A stretch of 53,772 nucleotides of DNA from Negativicutes bacterium (GTDB lineage Bacteria; Bacillota; Negativicutes; JAGPMH01): assembly GCA_018052945.1 (NCBI GenBank), contig JAGPMH010000006.1, positions 1 through 53,772 on the forward strand, written 5' to 3'. Numbering within the stretch: the first letter of the stretch is position 1; every line of letters begins with the position of its first letter. The position numbers and the translations under genes are program-made. Positions 1 to 9,538 of the stretch are shown piece after piece. The notes beneath the pieces are model-generated. The model did no database searches and was not told the DNA's origin. It saw nothing but the letters and a program-made list of their open reading frames with translations.

Positions 1-108
1 TTGACTTTCTGATGTAATATATACAATTTCAACCATCGGATGGTTGTGCAATAATCTTAACAATTCAGCTCCGGCATAACCGGTAGCACCTATAACACTG
101 ACCTTCAC
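1..108 (-). CDS. argC: N-acetyl-gamma-glutamyl-phosphate reductase, N-terminal fragment
   Basis: The first 36 codons run off the left edge on the minus strand. The translation begins [20 protein letters not shown], the NADP-binding glycine motif (GATGYxGxEL) that opens ArgC. The enzyme reduces N-acetyl-glutamyl phosphate to the semialdehyde in arginine biosynthesis in the cytoplasm. The chosen start is GTG at 106-108, preceded by an A+G-rich AGGGGG about seven bases upstream. The upstream region carries two ArgR-box-like palindromes with the classical spacing, which independently supports an arginine gene. Everything after residue 36, including the catalytic cysteine region, lies outside the window. 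Other semialdehyde dehydrogenases share this fold, but the GYAGAEL form is typical of ArgC. Confidence 0.88.
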   Translation of the reverse strand, partial: MKVSVIGATGYAGAELLRLLHNHPMVEIVYITSESQ

Positions 109-126
109 AATAATACCCCCTTTAAC

Positions 127-165
127 TATTTATAATTATACATTGTTGGTGTATAATTTTGCAAG
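127..165. promoter_or_regulatory. Pair of ArgR-box-like operators upstream of argC
   Basis: Two imperfect palindromes, cores TTTATAATTATACA (129-142) and TGTATAATTTTGCA (150-163), resemble the ARG-box core TGnATnnnnATnCA. They start exactly 21 bases apart, which is the centre-to-centre spacing of paired ARG boxes bound by one ArgR/AhrC hexamer. They cover the -10, the spacer and the -35 of the putative argC promoter, as expected for repression by arginine. The sequence and spacing are seen directly; binding by ArgR is inferred. Confidence 0.6.
135..164 (-). promoter_or_regulatory. Putative argC promoter
   Basis: On the minus strand TTGCAA (159-164) and TATAAT (135-140) are separated by 18 bases, about 30 bases upstream of the argC GTG. 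This is a good match to a housekeeping sigma factor promoter and lies inside the ArgR-box pair. Confidence 0.55.
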
Positions 166-341
166 GATTTTTTTTTGCAATTACTTTGTATAATTTCTAA
201 TTATTTCTTATATTTCCTGCCTTTTTATTGATAAAAACTATTATTATTTTATTAAACTTACTGCTTCTGGCAAATCTACTGATATTAATGTAAAATAGAT
301 TTATTATTGATAAGGATACTTTAATTTTTAGGAGATAATTT

Positions 342-1124
342 ATGAGTAAAATAAAGTTACTATTGTTGTTATTAATTTTCGGTATCAGTTTTTGGCTGAC
401 CGGTGGAAATAATCTATTTAATGACTATCACAACTCAGCAACAGTTAACAATAAAGCTATTGACGATTCACTAATAACCGCTGGAAGTTTCTACGATAAA
501 GTAAAACGGCTGATTTTTCTTCCTGAAGCAGTTGATATTGCATTAAAAGAAAAAAACATCAAAAATTACACTAAACTTAAAAATATTAACTTAACAATGC
601 AACAAGCAGTCATTGCTGTTGAAGATAATCGTTTCAACCGACATTTAGGGATTGATATCGAAAGTATTATTAGGGCAACCTTAGTTAATCTACAACATGG
701 TCAAGTTGAAGAAGGCGCTAGCACTATTACGCAACAATTAGTCAAAAATTTATTTTTCAATAACGACCGAACAGTTAACCGCAAGGTTGAAGAAATCATA
801 TTATCTTTAGTTTTAGAGCAAAGATATACTAAAGATGAGATTTTAGAATTTTACCTTAATAGTATTTATTTTGGAGCTGGGTTTTATGGCATTGCTGATG
901 CTAGTCAAGGTTATTTTGGCAAATCTCCTTATGAATTAAATATTGCTGAAAGCGCCATGCTAGCAGGAATCCCCAATGCTCCTTCAGTGTATTCGCCATA
1001 TGTAAATTTCGGTGCAGCAAAAACTCGTCAAGCAATTGTTTTAAATGCAATGTTTAAAAATGGGTATATTGGTGAACAAGCTTCGCAAGATGCTAAGCTT
1101 GAGATTTTAAATTTTATAAAATAG
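342..1124 (+). CDS. Monofunctional peptidoglycan glycosyltransferase (GT51)
   Basis: A 260-residue GT51 transglycosylase that polymerises lipid II into glycan strands on the outer face of the cytoplasmic membrane. It has an N-terminal hydrophobic anchor (about residues 5-20). The GT51 motifs follow in order: EDNRFNRHLG with the catalytic Glu at 94, GASTITQQLVKN at 125-136, and the RK..E and KDEILEFYLNSIYFG motifs at about 147-178. It stops before any transpeptidase domain, so it is an MtgA-like monofunctional enzyme, not a class A PBP. Start ATG follows AGGAGATAATTT. A truncated class A PBP is the alternative, but the end falls at a normal GT51 boundary. A weak TAAAAT at 291-296 could be its -10. 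Confidence 0.88.
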   Translation: MSKIKLLLLLLIFGISFWLTGGNNLFNDYHNSATVNNKAIDDSLITAGSFYDKVKRLIFLPEAVDIALKEKNIKNYTKLKNINLTMQQAVIAVEDNRFNRHLGIDIESIIRATLVNLQHGQVEEGASTITQQLVKNLFFNNDRTVNRKVEEIILSLVLEQRYTKDEILEFYLNSIYFGAGFYGIADASQGYFGKSPYELNIAESAMLAGIPNAPSVYSPYVNFGAAKTRQAIVLNAMFKNGYIGEQASQDAKLEILNFIK

Positions 1125-1197
1125 TGTTCATTATACTTTGCTAATATATTTATGCAATAAGTGTGCATGAAAATTCGTTGTAGAGGATTTGTATTTT

Positions 1198-2294
1198 ATG
1201 GAAATTGAAACTTTTAGTCCAATCATTAATGTTAAGGTTTTTTTATTAGCCATTGCTGGCTTATTGATTTTAGCGACTTACACTTGGCAATTTAAGAAAA
1301 TGATTGGAGCTAAAGTCCAAGTTTACTTGCAATTATCAAAAACATTTTGGTTAGTAACAATGCTAATGTTAGCTGTTAGCGAGACTTTAGCTGATAAATC
1401 TTTTTGGGTTATTTGGGCACAAGCGACTTCTTTGCTATCACCTTATTTATGGCTTTTATTTATTTTGCAAATTAGTGGACAAATTAAGTTAATCCCCTTG
1501 AAACTTCAATCCTTTATTTTGCTAACTACCACAACTTTTTTATTAGTGATTTTATCAAATCCTTGGCATGGCCTTTATTATAGTAATATTATGTTAGAAA
1601 ACAATATTTTAATCTGCTCCTTTGGATAACCAAGCAAAAACAAGAGCAACAGAGCTTATTAGAACACGAAAAATCTTTAGCTATTATTGAAGAACGACAT
1701 TCTTTAGCGCGCGAAGTTCATGATGATTTATGTCAAACGCTAGGTTACATTAGTTTTCAAATTCAAGATATTATTCATAGCCTTAAAGGTAAAGAAATTG
1801 ATAAAAGTATTTTAAATTTAACAAAACTAGTCAAAATTACAAAAAACGCTTATACCGATGCTCGTGAATACATTAAAGGCGTTCAATATTTTAAGCTAGA
1901 ACACAATAATCTTCTTTTGGCTTTGGAAAAATATATAAACTGGGTAAAACAAGAGTATCGACTTAATATTATTTTAATATCACCGTTAAGCACGGCAGTT
2001 TATGCTAATAATAACCTCATTGATTTACATTTATTTCGCATTATTCAAGAAGCACTTTCAAATATTGTAAAACACGCTAAAGCGGAAAATTGCCTTATTA
2101 CATTTAAGGTAGATCAAGATTTAATCACTGTAACAATTAGTGATGATGGTGTTGGATTTAATCCGGAGAATGAACTTACAGGCTTTGGCTTAACATCAAT
2201 GGCAGAACGGACAAAAAGAATTAACGGAACCTTTGAAGTAACTTCAACTATTGATACCGGCACAATTATAAGTATTAAAATCCCTCTTGCTTAA
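1198..2294 (+). pseudogene. Broken NarL-type sensor histidine kinase with internal deletion and frameshift
   Basis: The first part (1198-1629) encodes about four hydrophobic segments resembling the N-terminal 7TM sensor domain of histidine kinases, including NPWHGLYYS, then reaches a stop. A different frame (about 1605-2294) carries the linker and kinase core: ERHSLAREVHDDLCQTL with the H-box histidine codon at 1719-1721, an N-box-like IIQEALSNIVKHA, DDGVGF, and GFGLTSMAERT. The join goes from mid-sensor straight to the linker, so about half the usual membrane domain is missing and the frame changes near 1605-1620. This looks like an internal deletion with frameshift; an assembly error is possible. 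No response regulator gene is adjacent. The kinase core is intact and could be translated alone, for example from TTG at 1917, but that piece would lack the H-box. Confidence 0.75.
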
Positions 2295-2296
2295 GC

Positions 2297-2343
2297 AAAA
2301 AAGGGTGGCTATACCTAATTAATAGTATAGCCACCCTTTTTTT
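2297..2343. terminator. Bidirectional rho-independent terminator
   Basis: AAGGGTGGCTATAC and its complement GTATAGCCACCCTT form a perfect long stem with a 10-base loop. It is flanked by A and T runs and sits between the convergent histidine kinase remnant and nuoN, so it serves both strands. Confidence 0.9.
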
Positions 2344-3763
2344 ATAATGTACTAATTACCATATTAATAAAGTTTGAAATTGGTTCAGGATAAATGCCTA
2401 GTACTACCGTTCCAATTAAACTTAACAATACTGTTACTCTTATCGCAAAAGTTAACTCTATTTTTTCACTACTAGCAGGTTTATCAATATACATGGTTTT
2501 AGCAACTTGCAGATAATAATAAACCGAAATCATCGACATAATAAAGCCAATAAACGCTAGTAACAAATGTCCTTTTTCTACAACAGCAGTGAACAAATAT
2601 AACTTACCAACAAACCCAGCCATCGGTGGAATCCCTGCCATCGACAAGAGTGATATTGTCAGTACAGCCGCTAGCAATGGTGCTCTTTGTCCTAAGCCCG
2701 CAATAGTGCTAAACTCAGCTTCACCATAGTTTTTATCGACAGCAATCAAGACACTAAATGCCCCAATATTAGCAATGATATAAATTAAAGTGTAAAACAA
2801 TACACCCTTAATTCCCGCAGCATCTGCTGCGATAATACCAATTAACATATATCCAGCTTGTGCTATTGACGAATAAGCTAGTAGCCGCTTTACATTAGTT
2901 TGCCGAAGCGCCATTAGGTTTCCGCCAATCATTGATAGTGTTGACAATAAAACCAACACCGGTAACCAATAGATTTTAACAATTGCAAAAGCCATAAATA
3001 AAACTCGAATTAACGCGGCCACTGCCGCAGTTTTTGATGCCGTTGCCAACAATGCCGTAATCGGTGTTGGTGCACCTTGATAAATATCCGGCGCCCACAT
3101 ATGAAACGGAATAATTGACATCTTAAAGAAAAAGCCAATTAACACCATTAAAATTCCCACTAAAGCAGCCGTAGAATATAACGCAAAATTTGCCGCCAGT
3201 TCCTGAAAAATAATACTACCGGTTGTTCCGTAAACCAAACTCACACCATATAACATGATCGCACTGGAGGTTGAACCAACAATCAGATATTTAACGCCAG
3301 CTTCACTAGAATTAGAGCTTTTTAAGGCATAGCCTACTAATACATAGAAAGATATTGCCATCAACTCTAAGCCCACAAATAATGTTAAAAAGTCATTTGC
3401 AGAAGCCATAACCATCATCCCAATTAATGCGGACAATATCAAAACATAAAATTCACCATGATGTTTCGGCAATTTTTCTACAAAATCAACTGAAAATAGC
3501 ACTGTAAAACCTACTGCTAACAAACACATTTGTTTAATTAACAACGCTAAATTATCCATAATAAATAAATTTTGAACAAATGTCGGTGCATTACCAAGGT
3601 GATACTGATTAAAGATCGCAATAAAAACGCCTACTAAGCCTATAACAGTAATATAACCTAAACATTTACGCGATTTTTCTTTAGGCATTAATAAATCAAT
3701 TCCTAAGATCACCATCGCTAAAATTGTCGTTGCTATTTCGGAACTAATTGCTAAAAAATTCAT
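2342..3763 (-). CDS. nuoN: Complex I subunit N (membrane, proton-channel)
   Basis: A 473-residue antiporter-like membrane subunit of NADH:quinone oxidoreductase-type complex I, with about 14 membrane helices. It carries the conserved glutamate helix (VGLELMAISFYVLVGY), the broken-helix lysine region (FHMWAPDIYQGAPTPITALL) and KRLLAYSSIAQAGYMLIG. It pumps protons when quinone is reduced by the peripheral arm. It is last in the operon and overlaps nuoM by four bases (ATGA), so the two are translationally coupled. Length is normal for the family. It could be mistaken for an Mrp or hydrogenase antiporter subunit, but the operon order settles it. Confidence 0.96.
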   Translation of the reverse strand: MNFLAISSEIATTILAMVILGIDLLMPKEKSRKCLGYITVIGLVGVFIAIFNQYHLGNAPTFVQNLFIMDNLALLIKQMCLLAVGFTVLFSVDFVEKLPKHHGEFYVLILSALIGMMVMASANDFLTLFVGLELMAISFYVLVGYALKSSNSSEAGVKYLIVGSTSSAIMLYGVSLVYGTTGSIIFQELAANFALYSTAALVGILMVLIGFFFKMSIIPFHMWAPDIYQGAPTPITALLATASKTAAVAALIRVLFMAFAIVKIYWLPVLVLLSTLSMIGGNLMALRQTNVKRLLAYSSIAQAGYMLIGIIAADAAGIKGVLFYTLIYIIANIGAFSVLIAVDKNYGEAEFSTIAGLGQRAPLLAAVLTISLLSMAGIPPMAGFVGKLYLFTAVVEKGHLLLAFIGFIMSMISVYYYLQVAKTMYIDKPASSEKIELTFAIRVTVLLSLIGTVVLGIYPEPISNFINMVISTL

Positions 3764-5295
3764 TTTAATACCCCTCCTAGCAACCCGGAAATATTATCCA
3801 GTCTTTCTAATAATGGCATTAATGGTTCTACACCACTATTAACCATCCCCATTAAAAGTTGCGGAAATAAACCAAAGCCAATTAACACCGTTCCTAAGAT
3901 TATTAACGGCAGTACTTCTACACCAGTAGCATCTTTATAGCTATCAAGTTTTGGCAAGCGTGGTCCAAATAAAACATTTGCCAAAACCCTTAAAGTATAT
4001 AAAGCTGTAAAAATTATGCCCGAAATTGACAATATTGCTAATAATGGATAAGTTTGAAAAACGCCAATGAAAATTGTAAACTCCGGAATAAAACTAATTA
4101 AGCCCGGTAGTCCTAATGAAGCCATTCCGGCAAGCATAAAACCAGTGGCAATTTTAGGCATTTGATGCGCTAAGCCACCTAATTCATCAGTACTGCGCAA
4201 ATGCGTTTTTTCATAAACATAACCAATCATTGCAAAGAATAAGGCACTCATAACACCATGTGCTACCATATTGGCAACCGCACCGGTAATACCAATAACA
4301 TTCAGCGAAGCAAAACCAATTAAGACATAGCCCATATGAGATACCGAAGAATAACCGATTACATATTTTAAATCTTTTTGCACCAACGCAATATAAGCTG
4401 CATACATTACATTGACAACAGCCAATAGTGCAATTAATGGTGCCCAAAATTTAGCACCTAGCGGAACAATTAGTAACCCCAATCTAATTAATCCATATCC
4501 ACCAATTTTCTTTAAGACACCGGCATGAATCATTGATACTGCCGTTGGGGCACCGGCATAACCATCCGGAGACCAACTATGAAAAGGCCACATTGATAAC
4601 AATGAACCAAAGCCAATTAAAAATAAGAAAAAGATGAAAATTTGAAACGGTTCACTTAGCGATCCATATAGATGCGCTTGTGCTAACAAATTCATGTCAA
4701 AAGTACGATATTCAGCTGGAAAAGCTTGTAGATAAAGTGCTACCACGCCTACCAACATAAAAGCTGAACCCAACAATAAATAAATAGTTAACTTCATCCC
4801 TGCATATTCTTTAGTCACCCGTTTCGTCGATCCCCACATAATAACCATTATGTAAATAGGTATTACAACTAATTCGTAGCACAATAAAAAGATGAATAAA
4901 TCGCAAGCAATAAAAGTTCCGGCTACACCGGCAATAAGAATCAACAGTAGCACAAAAAATTCTTTAACGCGATCTACTACATTCCAAGAAGAGAAAACTG
5001 CTGCTAAGCCAATTAAATTAGTTAAAAATAGTAATGGTAAAGATATTCCATCAACACCCACCGCATAGTTAACTCCAAGGTCAGTAATCCATGGAATACT
5101 TTGTGTAAATTGCATTCCACCAATACTAAAATCATAATTAACATAAGCATAAATCGTCATTCCCAAAGCCATCATCATCGCTACTGCCGCTATATTTTTG
5201 ATAGCTTTTTCTTGCTCTTTTGGTAAAAAACATAATACTAACATCCCTATTAAAGGCATTAATAAGATTGCTGTCATTAAAGGAAATGTTGTCAT
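3760..5295 (-). CDS. nuoM: Complex I subunit M (membrane, proton-channel)
   Basis: About 511 residues, an antiporter-like membrane subunit of complex I. Family signatures are the glutamate helix LCYELVVIPIYIMVIMWG, the WPFHSWSPDGYAGAPTAVSM lysine region, and KYVIGYSSVSHMGYVLIG. It forms one of the three large proton channels of the membrane arm. The start chosen is ATG at 5293-5295, one base after the nuoL stop and about nine bases after GGGAGGTG. An in-frame GTG at 5305 lies on the ribosome-binding site itself and is less likely. It overlaps nuoN by four bases. Confidence 0.96.
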   Translation of the reverse strand: MTTFPLMTAILLMPLIGMLVLCFLPKEQEKAIKNIAAVAMMMALGMTIYAYVNYDFSIGGMQFTQSIPWITDLGVNYAVGVDGISLPLLFLTNLIGLAAVFSSWNVVDRVKEFFVLLLILIAGVAGTFIACDLFIFLLCYELVVIPIYIMVIMWGSTKRVTKEYAGMKLTIYLLLGSAFMLVGVVALYLQAFPAEYRTFDMNLLAQAHLYGSLSEPFQIFIFFLFLIGFGSLLSMWPFHSWSPDGYAGAPTAVSMIHAGVLKKIGGYGLIRLGLLIVPLGAKFWAPLIALLAVVNVMYAAYIALVQKDLKYVIGYSSVSHMGYVLIGFASLNVIGITGAVANMVAHGVMSALFFAMIGYVYEKTHLRSTDELGGLAHQMPKIATGFMLAGMASLGLPGLISFIPEFTIFIGVFQTYPLLAILSISGIIFTALYTLRVLANVLFGPRLPKLDSYKDATGVEVLPLIILGTVLIGFGLFPQLLMGMVNSGVEPLMPLLERLDNISGLLGGVLK

Positions 5296-5296
5296 C

Positions 5297-7204
5297 TTAC
5301 AATACACCTCCCATATAGCCAGCTAACAACGATTTTATCAAATATACAAAGCTAAAGACTATTAATAATAATGCTCCGCAAAAAAAGATAAAGACATATT
5401 GTTGAACTTGACCGGTTTGGGTTTTTCTTAAAACATCTCCAATAAAGTCCGTAATTTTTGCTAAGCCATTAATAAAACCATCAACAATGTTTACATCTAT
5501 CCAATATAAGATTTTTCCGATGCCATCAACAAAGTATTTTGTTAGCAAAGCATATAATTCATCTACATAAAATTTATTAAAACTTATAGTATATAATAAA
5601 CCAAATTTTTCTTTTAAAGTCGTGGCAGAAATAATTTTCGCTCCATATATTAACCAAGCTGAACTTATTGCTATTATTGATAAGATTGTTGAAGTAATTG
5701 CAACTTGCCAATCAATACCGCCATGATGTGCAACACCGAAGCGAACCCATTCTCCAAAACCATAGAAATGTCCTACTACGCCACTTACTACTGCTAACAC
5801 CGCTAAAACAATTAGTGGTAATTTCATACTATTTGGCGCTTCATGTGGGTGATATTCATTATTAGCAGTGCCAAAGAAAGTCACAAATAACAATCTAGAC
5901 ATATAAAAAGCTGTCATAAAGGCAGTCACAACCGCCATCAGATAAAGTGGCGTGCTCACGGCTGCTGTTGCTACTAAAATTTCATCTTTTGAAAAAAAGC
6001 CTGCAAACGGTGGTAAGCCGGCAATAGCTGCCACACCAATAGCCATCGTAATAAAGGTTATCGGCATTTTCTTTCTCAAGCCACCCATTTTAAAAATATC
6101 AGCTTCGTCATTAAGGGCATGCATTACCGCACCAGCACCTAAGAATAATAAAGCTTTAAAAAAGGCATGAGTCATTAAATGAAACATTGAAGCAGTAAGC
6201 GATCCCACTCCTAATGCTAACATCATATAACCTAATTGACTTACAGTAGAATATGCCAAAATTCTTTTGATTTCTCTTTGTGTAAACGCAATACTAGCGG
6301 CAAAAAGAGCTGTTATACCACCAAACCAAGCAATAACATCCATCGCCATTGGTAGCGCACTAAATAAGAAATACGCTCTAGCCACTAAGTACACCCCCGC
6401 AACAACCATTGTTGCGGCATGAATAAGAGCTGAAACTGGAGTTGGACCTTCCATTGCATCAGGTAACCATACATGCAGTGGAAATTGTCCGGATTTTCCA
6501 ATCGGTCCAACAAAAATTAAAATTGCAATAATCGTAAGAGCCGTCGTTCCGTACACCGCAATATATTCAGGAATCATCGTTCTAAGTTGAATAAAATCAA
6601 GCGTTCCAAAGACTATTTGAATTAATAAAATTCCTAATAGCAGTCCAAAATCGCCTACTCGCGTTGTCATAAAAGCTTTTTTAGCAGCTTCTCGCGCTGA
6701 TATTTTATAAAAGTAATAACCAATTAATAAATAAGAACAAAGACCTACCAGTTCCCAAAAAACAAACATCTGCACAAAATTAACTGCAATCACTAACCCA
6801 AGCATGGAAGCAGCAAACAATGATAAATATGCAAAAAATCTGCCAAATCCGTTATCGCCGTGCATATATCCTACTGAATATATTTGCACCAATAACGATA
6901 CCAAAGTAACTACAAACAACATCATTGTAGTGATTGGATCGATTAATACACCCATATCAATATTAAGCCCAGCAATATTAACCCATGGTATTCTTTGAAC
7001 AAATGGGTTATCCACGGTAATATTATTATTAAATACAGCCATAGCAACACCTAAAGCTAATATAAAGCTTGTTGTACTACAAGATATTGCAACAGTAGCT
7101 GCAGTTTTGTAACAATTTTTAACACCTAGTCCGATGATCAAAAAGGCTATCGCCGGTAATAGCGGAATTAACCATGCATGGTGCAACGCAAACTGACTAA
7201 ACAT
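5297..7204 (-). CDS. nuoL: Complex I subunit L (membrane, distal proton-channel)
   Basis: A 635-residue subunit with the NuoL glutamate helix FWELVGLCSYLLIGYYF, FPLHVWLPDAMEGPTPVSAL and RILAYSTVSQLGYMMLALG. The C-terminal extension of roughly 130 residues contains the lateral helix region typical of NuoL that braces the membrane arm. It ends in a last transmembrane helix. It is the most distal proton pump of complex I. It is followed by nuoM after one base and preceded by nuoK with a short gap of 15 bases. Nothing is missing compared with the family. Confidence 0.96.
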   Translation of the reverse strand: MFSQFALHHAWLIPLLPAIAFLIIGLGVKNCYKTAATVAISCSTTSFILALGVAMAVFNNNITVDNPFVQRIPWVNIAGLNIDMGVLIDPITTMMLFVVTLVSLLVQIYSVGYMHGDNGFGRFFAYLSLFAASMLGLVIAVNFVQMFVFWELVGLCSYLLIGYYFYKISAREAAKKAFMTTRVGDFGLLLGILLIQIVFGTLDFIQLRTMIPEYIAVYGTTALTIIAILIFVGPIGKSGQFPLHVWLPDAMEGPTPVSALIHAATMVVAGVYLVARAYFLFSALPMAMDVIAWFGGITALFAASIAFTQREIKRILAYSTVSQLGYMMLALGVGSLTASMFHLMTHAFFKALLFLGAGAVMHALNDEADIFKMGGLRKKMPITFITMAIGVAAIAGLPPFAGFFSKDEILVATAAVSTPLYLMAVVTAFMTAFYMSRLLFVTFFGTANNEYHPHEAPNSMKLPLIVLAVLAVVSGVVGHFYGFGEWVRFGVAHHGGIDWQVAITSTILSIIAISSAWLIYGAKIISATTLKEKFGLLYTISFNKFYVDELYALLTKYFVDGIGKILYWIDVNIVDGFINGLAKITDFIGDVLRKTQTGQVQQYVFIFFCGALLLIVFSFVYLIKSLLAGYMGGVL

Positions 7205-7219
7205 AAAGCACCTACCTTC

Positions 7220-7531
7220 CTACCATTTCATGTTATCAAGTTTATCAGCAAGAACCGTATAATTATCGCGATAAATTCTAAATACTAATGCTAATCCTAC
7301 CGCTACCTCAGCTGCCGCTACCGTAATGGTAAAAATAGTCATTACTTGTCCTGTTAATGTTGATACTTGAATAAATTTATTAAAGGCAATGAAATTAATA
7401 TTAACTGCATTTAACATCAATTCTATACACATTAAAATGGCAATTACATTTCTTTTCGTTAACACACCATATAAACCAATCCCAAATAAAATAGCACCCA
7501 GAGTTAAATAATGTAATAACCCGATTGTCAT
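7220..7531 (-). CDS. nuoK: Complex I subunit K
   Basis: A 103-residue, three-helix membrane subunit (MrpC-like). It holds the two conserved membrane glutamates: one in the motif [18 protein letters not shown] and one in the last helix near [13 protein letters not shown]. These residues link the quinone site to the antiporter subunits. It overlaps nuoJ by four bases and is of standard length (about 100 residues). Confidence 0.96.
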   Translation of the reverse strand: MTIGLLHYLTLGAILFGIGLYGVLTKRNVIAILMCIELMLNAVNINFIAFNKFIQVSTLTGQVMTIFTITVAAAEVAVGLALVFRIYRDNYTVLADKLDNMKW

Positions 7532-8031
7532 TCTTCATTCACTCCTTTAGCTAAAATAATTGCACCAATCATTGCTGCTAATAACAAAATTGCTGCAACT
7601 TCAAATGGAATAATAAACTTTGTTAACATTAAGTCAGCCAGTAATTCTACTGAGTTATTGATAACATTATCAGCTATTTTCCATGGCGTAGCTAAAATAG
7701 CTAGTAAAGTTAATAAGATAAAGCTAGCAACTACTGCTATGGAACTTTTAAAATTATTATTGCTAGGATTAGTTTCTTCCATGACATCACGCTTAGTTAA
7801 CATCACTGCTAATGTTATGATGACAGCTACCGCTCCTGAATAAACTAGAATTTGTACTGCCGCTAAAAAATCGGCATGCAACAATACATAAATTCCGCCA
7901 ACCCCAATAAAACAAACAGCTAATAACAACGCACTATGCAAGATGTTTTTCTTAAAAACAACCCCTACTGCTGATAATACTGTCACTAGCGCTAATGCAT
8001 AAAACGCAATACTAACTGCAAGATCATTCAT
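7528..8031 (-). CDS. nuoJ: Complex I subunit J
   Basis: A 167-residue, five-helix membrane subunit. The signature [20 protein letters not shown], with the conserved tyrosine and glycine of the helix that converts between alpha and pi forms, identifies NuoJ. It sits beside NuoH and NuoK at the junction between quinone chamber and proton channels. It overlaps nuoI by eight bases and nuoK by four, so translation is probably coupled. Confidence 0.95.
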   Translation of the reverse strand: MNDLAVSIAFYALALVTVLSAVGVVFKKNILHSALLLAVCFIGVGGIYVLLHADFLAAVQILVYSGAVAVIITLAVMLTKRDVMEETNPSNNNFKSSIAVVASFILLTLLAILATPWKIADNVINNSVELLADLMLTKFIIPFEVAAILLLAAMIGAIILAKGVNEE

Positions 8032-8455
8032 CAGACTTCACTCCTTGTGCATCAGCTTTAGCTTTTTTCTGCTCAGCAACCGCTTTGCAATCATGATCTA
8101 AGCTATTTCTATGATAAGAAAACATTTCGTAATTTTTATCCCATTCTATAGCTTTCGTTGGACAAGCCTCAATACATAAATCACACATTAAACATTTACC
8201 GGAGTGATATATATATTCTTCTAAATGGCGTTTCTTTTGTTCATCTATTGAAACTTTAAGTGATAAAGCTTTATTCGGACAAGCAATTTCACATAATTTA
8301 CAAGAAATACATTTATCTATATTAAGGTCAAGTGTTCCACCACGAAATCGTTCAGTCATTGTTAGCTTTTCTTCGGGATACATTACGGTTTCTTTTTTGC
8401 CCCAAAAATGTTGCCAAGTAATCTTCATCCCTTTTAGTAATCCCTTACCTTTCAT
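8024..8455 (-). CDS. nuoI: Complex I subunit I (2x[4Fe-4S] ferredoxin-like)
   Basis: A 143-residue hydrophilic subunit with two classical [4Fe-4S] motifs, CISCKLCEIACPNKA and CLMCDLCIEACPTKAI, at about residues 49-62 and 88-102. It carries electrons from the peripheral arm towards cluster N2 on NuoB. Because no nuoE, nuoF or nuoG is present in the operon, this subunit may form the electron entry surface for ferredoxin or another small carrier; that is inference from related 11-subunit enzymes. The C-terminal 25 residues are charged and lysine-rich. Confidence 0.95.
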   Translation of the reverse strand: MKGKGLLKGMKITWQHFWGKKETVMYPEEKLTMTERFRGGTLDLNIDKCISCKLCEIACPNKALSLKVSIDEQKKRHLEEYIYHSGKCLMCDLCIEACPTKAIEWDKNYEMFSYHRNSLDHDCKAVAEQKKAKADAQGVKSDE

Positions 8456-8479
8456 GCTAACACATCCTTTCTATTTTGA

Positions 8480-9514
8480 TTACATCTTAAACAGATAAAT
8501 TCCTACACCTGTTACCAAGACATTGATTAATGCCACCGGCAATAATATTTTCCATCCAAACGCTAATAATTGATCGACTCTTAGGCGTGGGAACGTCCAT
8601 CTAAACCACATAAAGAGGAAAACCATCGCAAAAACCTTTAACCAAAACCAGATCATTCCCGGTAAAAACGGTCCATGCCACCCACCTAAAAATAATGTCG
8701 TAGTAATAATTGAAGCCGCTAATAAATTAGCATACTCTGCTAAGAAAAATAACGCCCATCTCATCCCGCTATATTCCGTAAAAGGCCCGGCGATAATTTC
8801 CGATTCACCTTCTACTAAGTCAAACGGGGTACGATTTGTTTCAGCGGTAGAAGCAATAACAAAGATAATAAAAGCAAACGGCTGTAATACAATAAACCAA
8901 AGATCACTTTGTGCCGCAACAATATCACTCATTTTTAGTGACCCGGTCAACATTACTATCCCTAGCAATGAAAATACCATCGGTATTTCATAACTTAACA
9001 TCTGCGCAACCGTACGCATTGAACCAATTAGTGAATATTTATTATTCGAAGCAAGTCCACCCATCAAAAAGGGAAGAATACTTTGCGAAGCAATCGCAAT
9101 TATAAAGAAAATACCAATATTTAAGTCAGCAAAAACAACACCATTATCAAACGGAAACACTGAATATACCAATGCTGCCGGTACAAATAACAGCATTGGC
9201 GCCAACGCCCATACCATTTTATCAACACCATTAGGAATAATATCTTCTTTTCCCAGCAATTTAAGCATATCAGCTACAGATTGCAACATCCCACGTGGCC
9301 CAACTCGATTTGGTCCAATCCGATCTTGCATAAAACCACATACTTTACGCTCCATATATACCAATACTATTGCTGATGTTAAAACAACTGCAAAAATACC
9401 GGCAATTTTTACTAAAATCATAATTAAAGCGACTACGTCAGCATTGCCAATTAACCCCAATAAAAAGCATTGTAAATCAGCCGACAACTTTGCTAGTCCT
9501 GAATACTCTTGCAT
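8480..9514 (-). CDS. nuoH: Complex I subunit H (quinone-binding membrane subunit)
   Basis: A 344-residue, eight-helix subunit that forms most of the quinone chamber. Clear signatures are ERKVCGFMQDRIGPNRVGP followed by QSVADMLKLLGKED, and AETNRTPFDLVEGESEIIAG, the acidic loop important for proton coupling. It lies 24 bases upstream of nuoI. Length is slightly above the usual 325-340 residues because of an N-terminal extension of about 20 residues. Confidence 0.96.
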   Translation of the reverse strand: MQEYSGLAKLSADLQCFLLGLIGNADVVALIMILVKIAGIFAVVLTSAIVLVYMERKVCGFMQDRIGPNRVGPRGMLQSVADMLKLLGKEDIIPNGVDKMVWALAPMLLFVPAALVYSVFPFDNGVVFADLNIGIFFIIAIASQSILPFLMGGLASNNKYSLIGSMRTVAQMLSYEIPMVFSLLGIVMLTGSLKMSDIVAAQSDLWFIVLQPFAFIIFVIASTAETNRTPFDLVEGESEIIAGPFTEYSGMRWALFFLAEYANLLAASIITTTLFLGGWHGPFLPGMIWFWLKVFAMVFLFMWFRWTFPRLRVDQLLAFGWKILLPVALINVLVTGVGIYLFKM

Positions 9515-9538
9515 AATTTCACCCGCCCAACCAAATTA

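Noticed and set aside
5952-6170. Plus-strand reading frames inside nuo genes (also 6804-6998, 7658-7843, 8911-9105)
   Set aside because: They are antisense shadows of strongly conserved subunit genes and lack ribosome-binding sites or plausible products.
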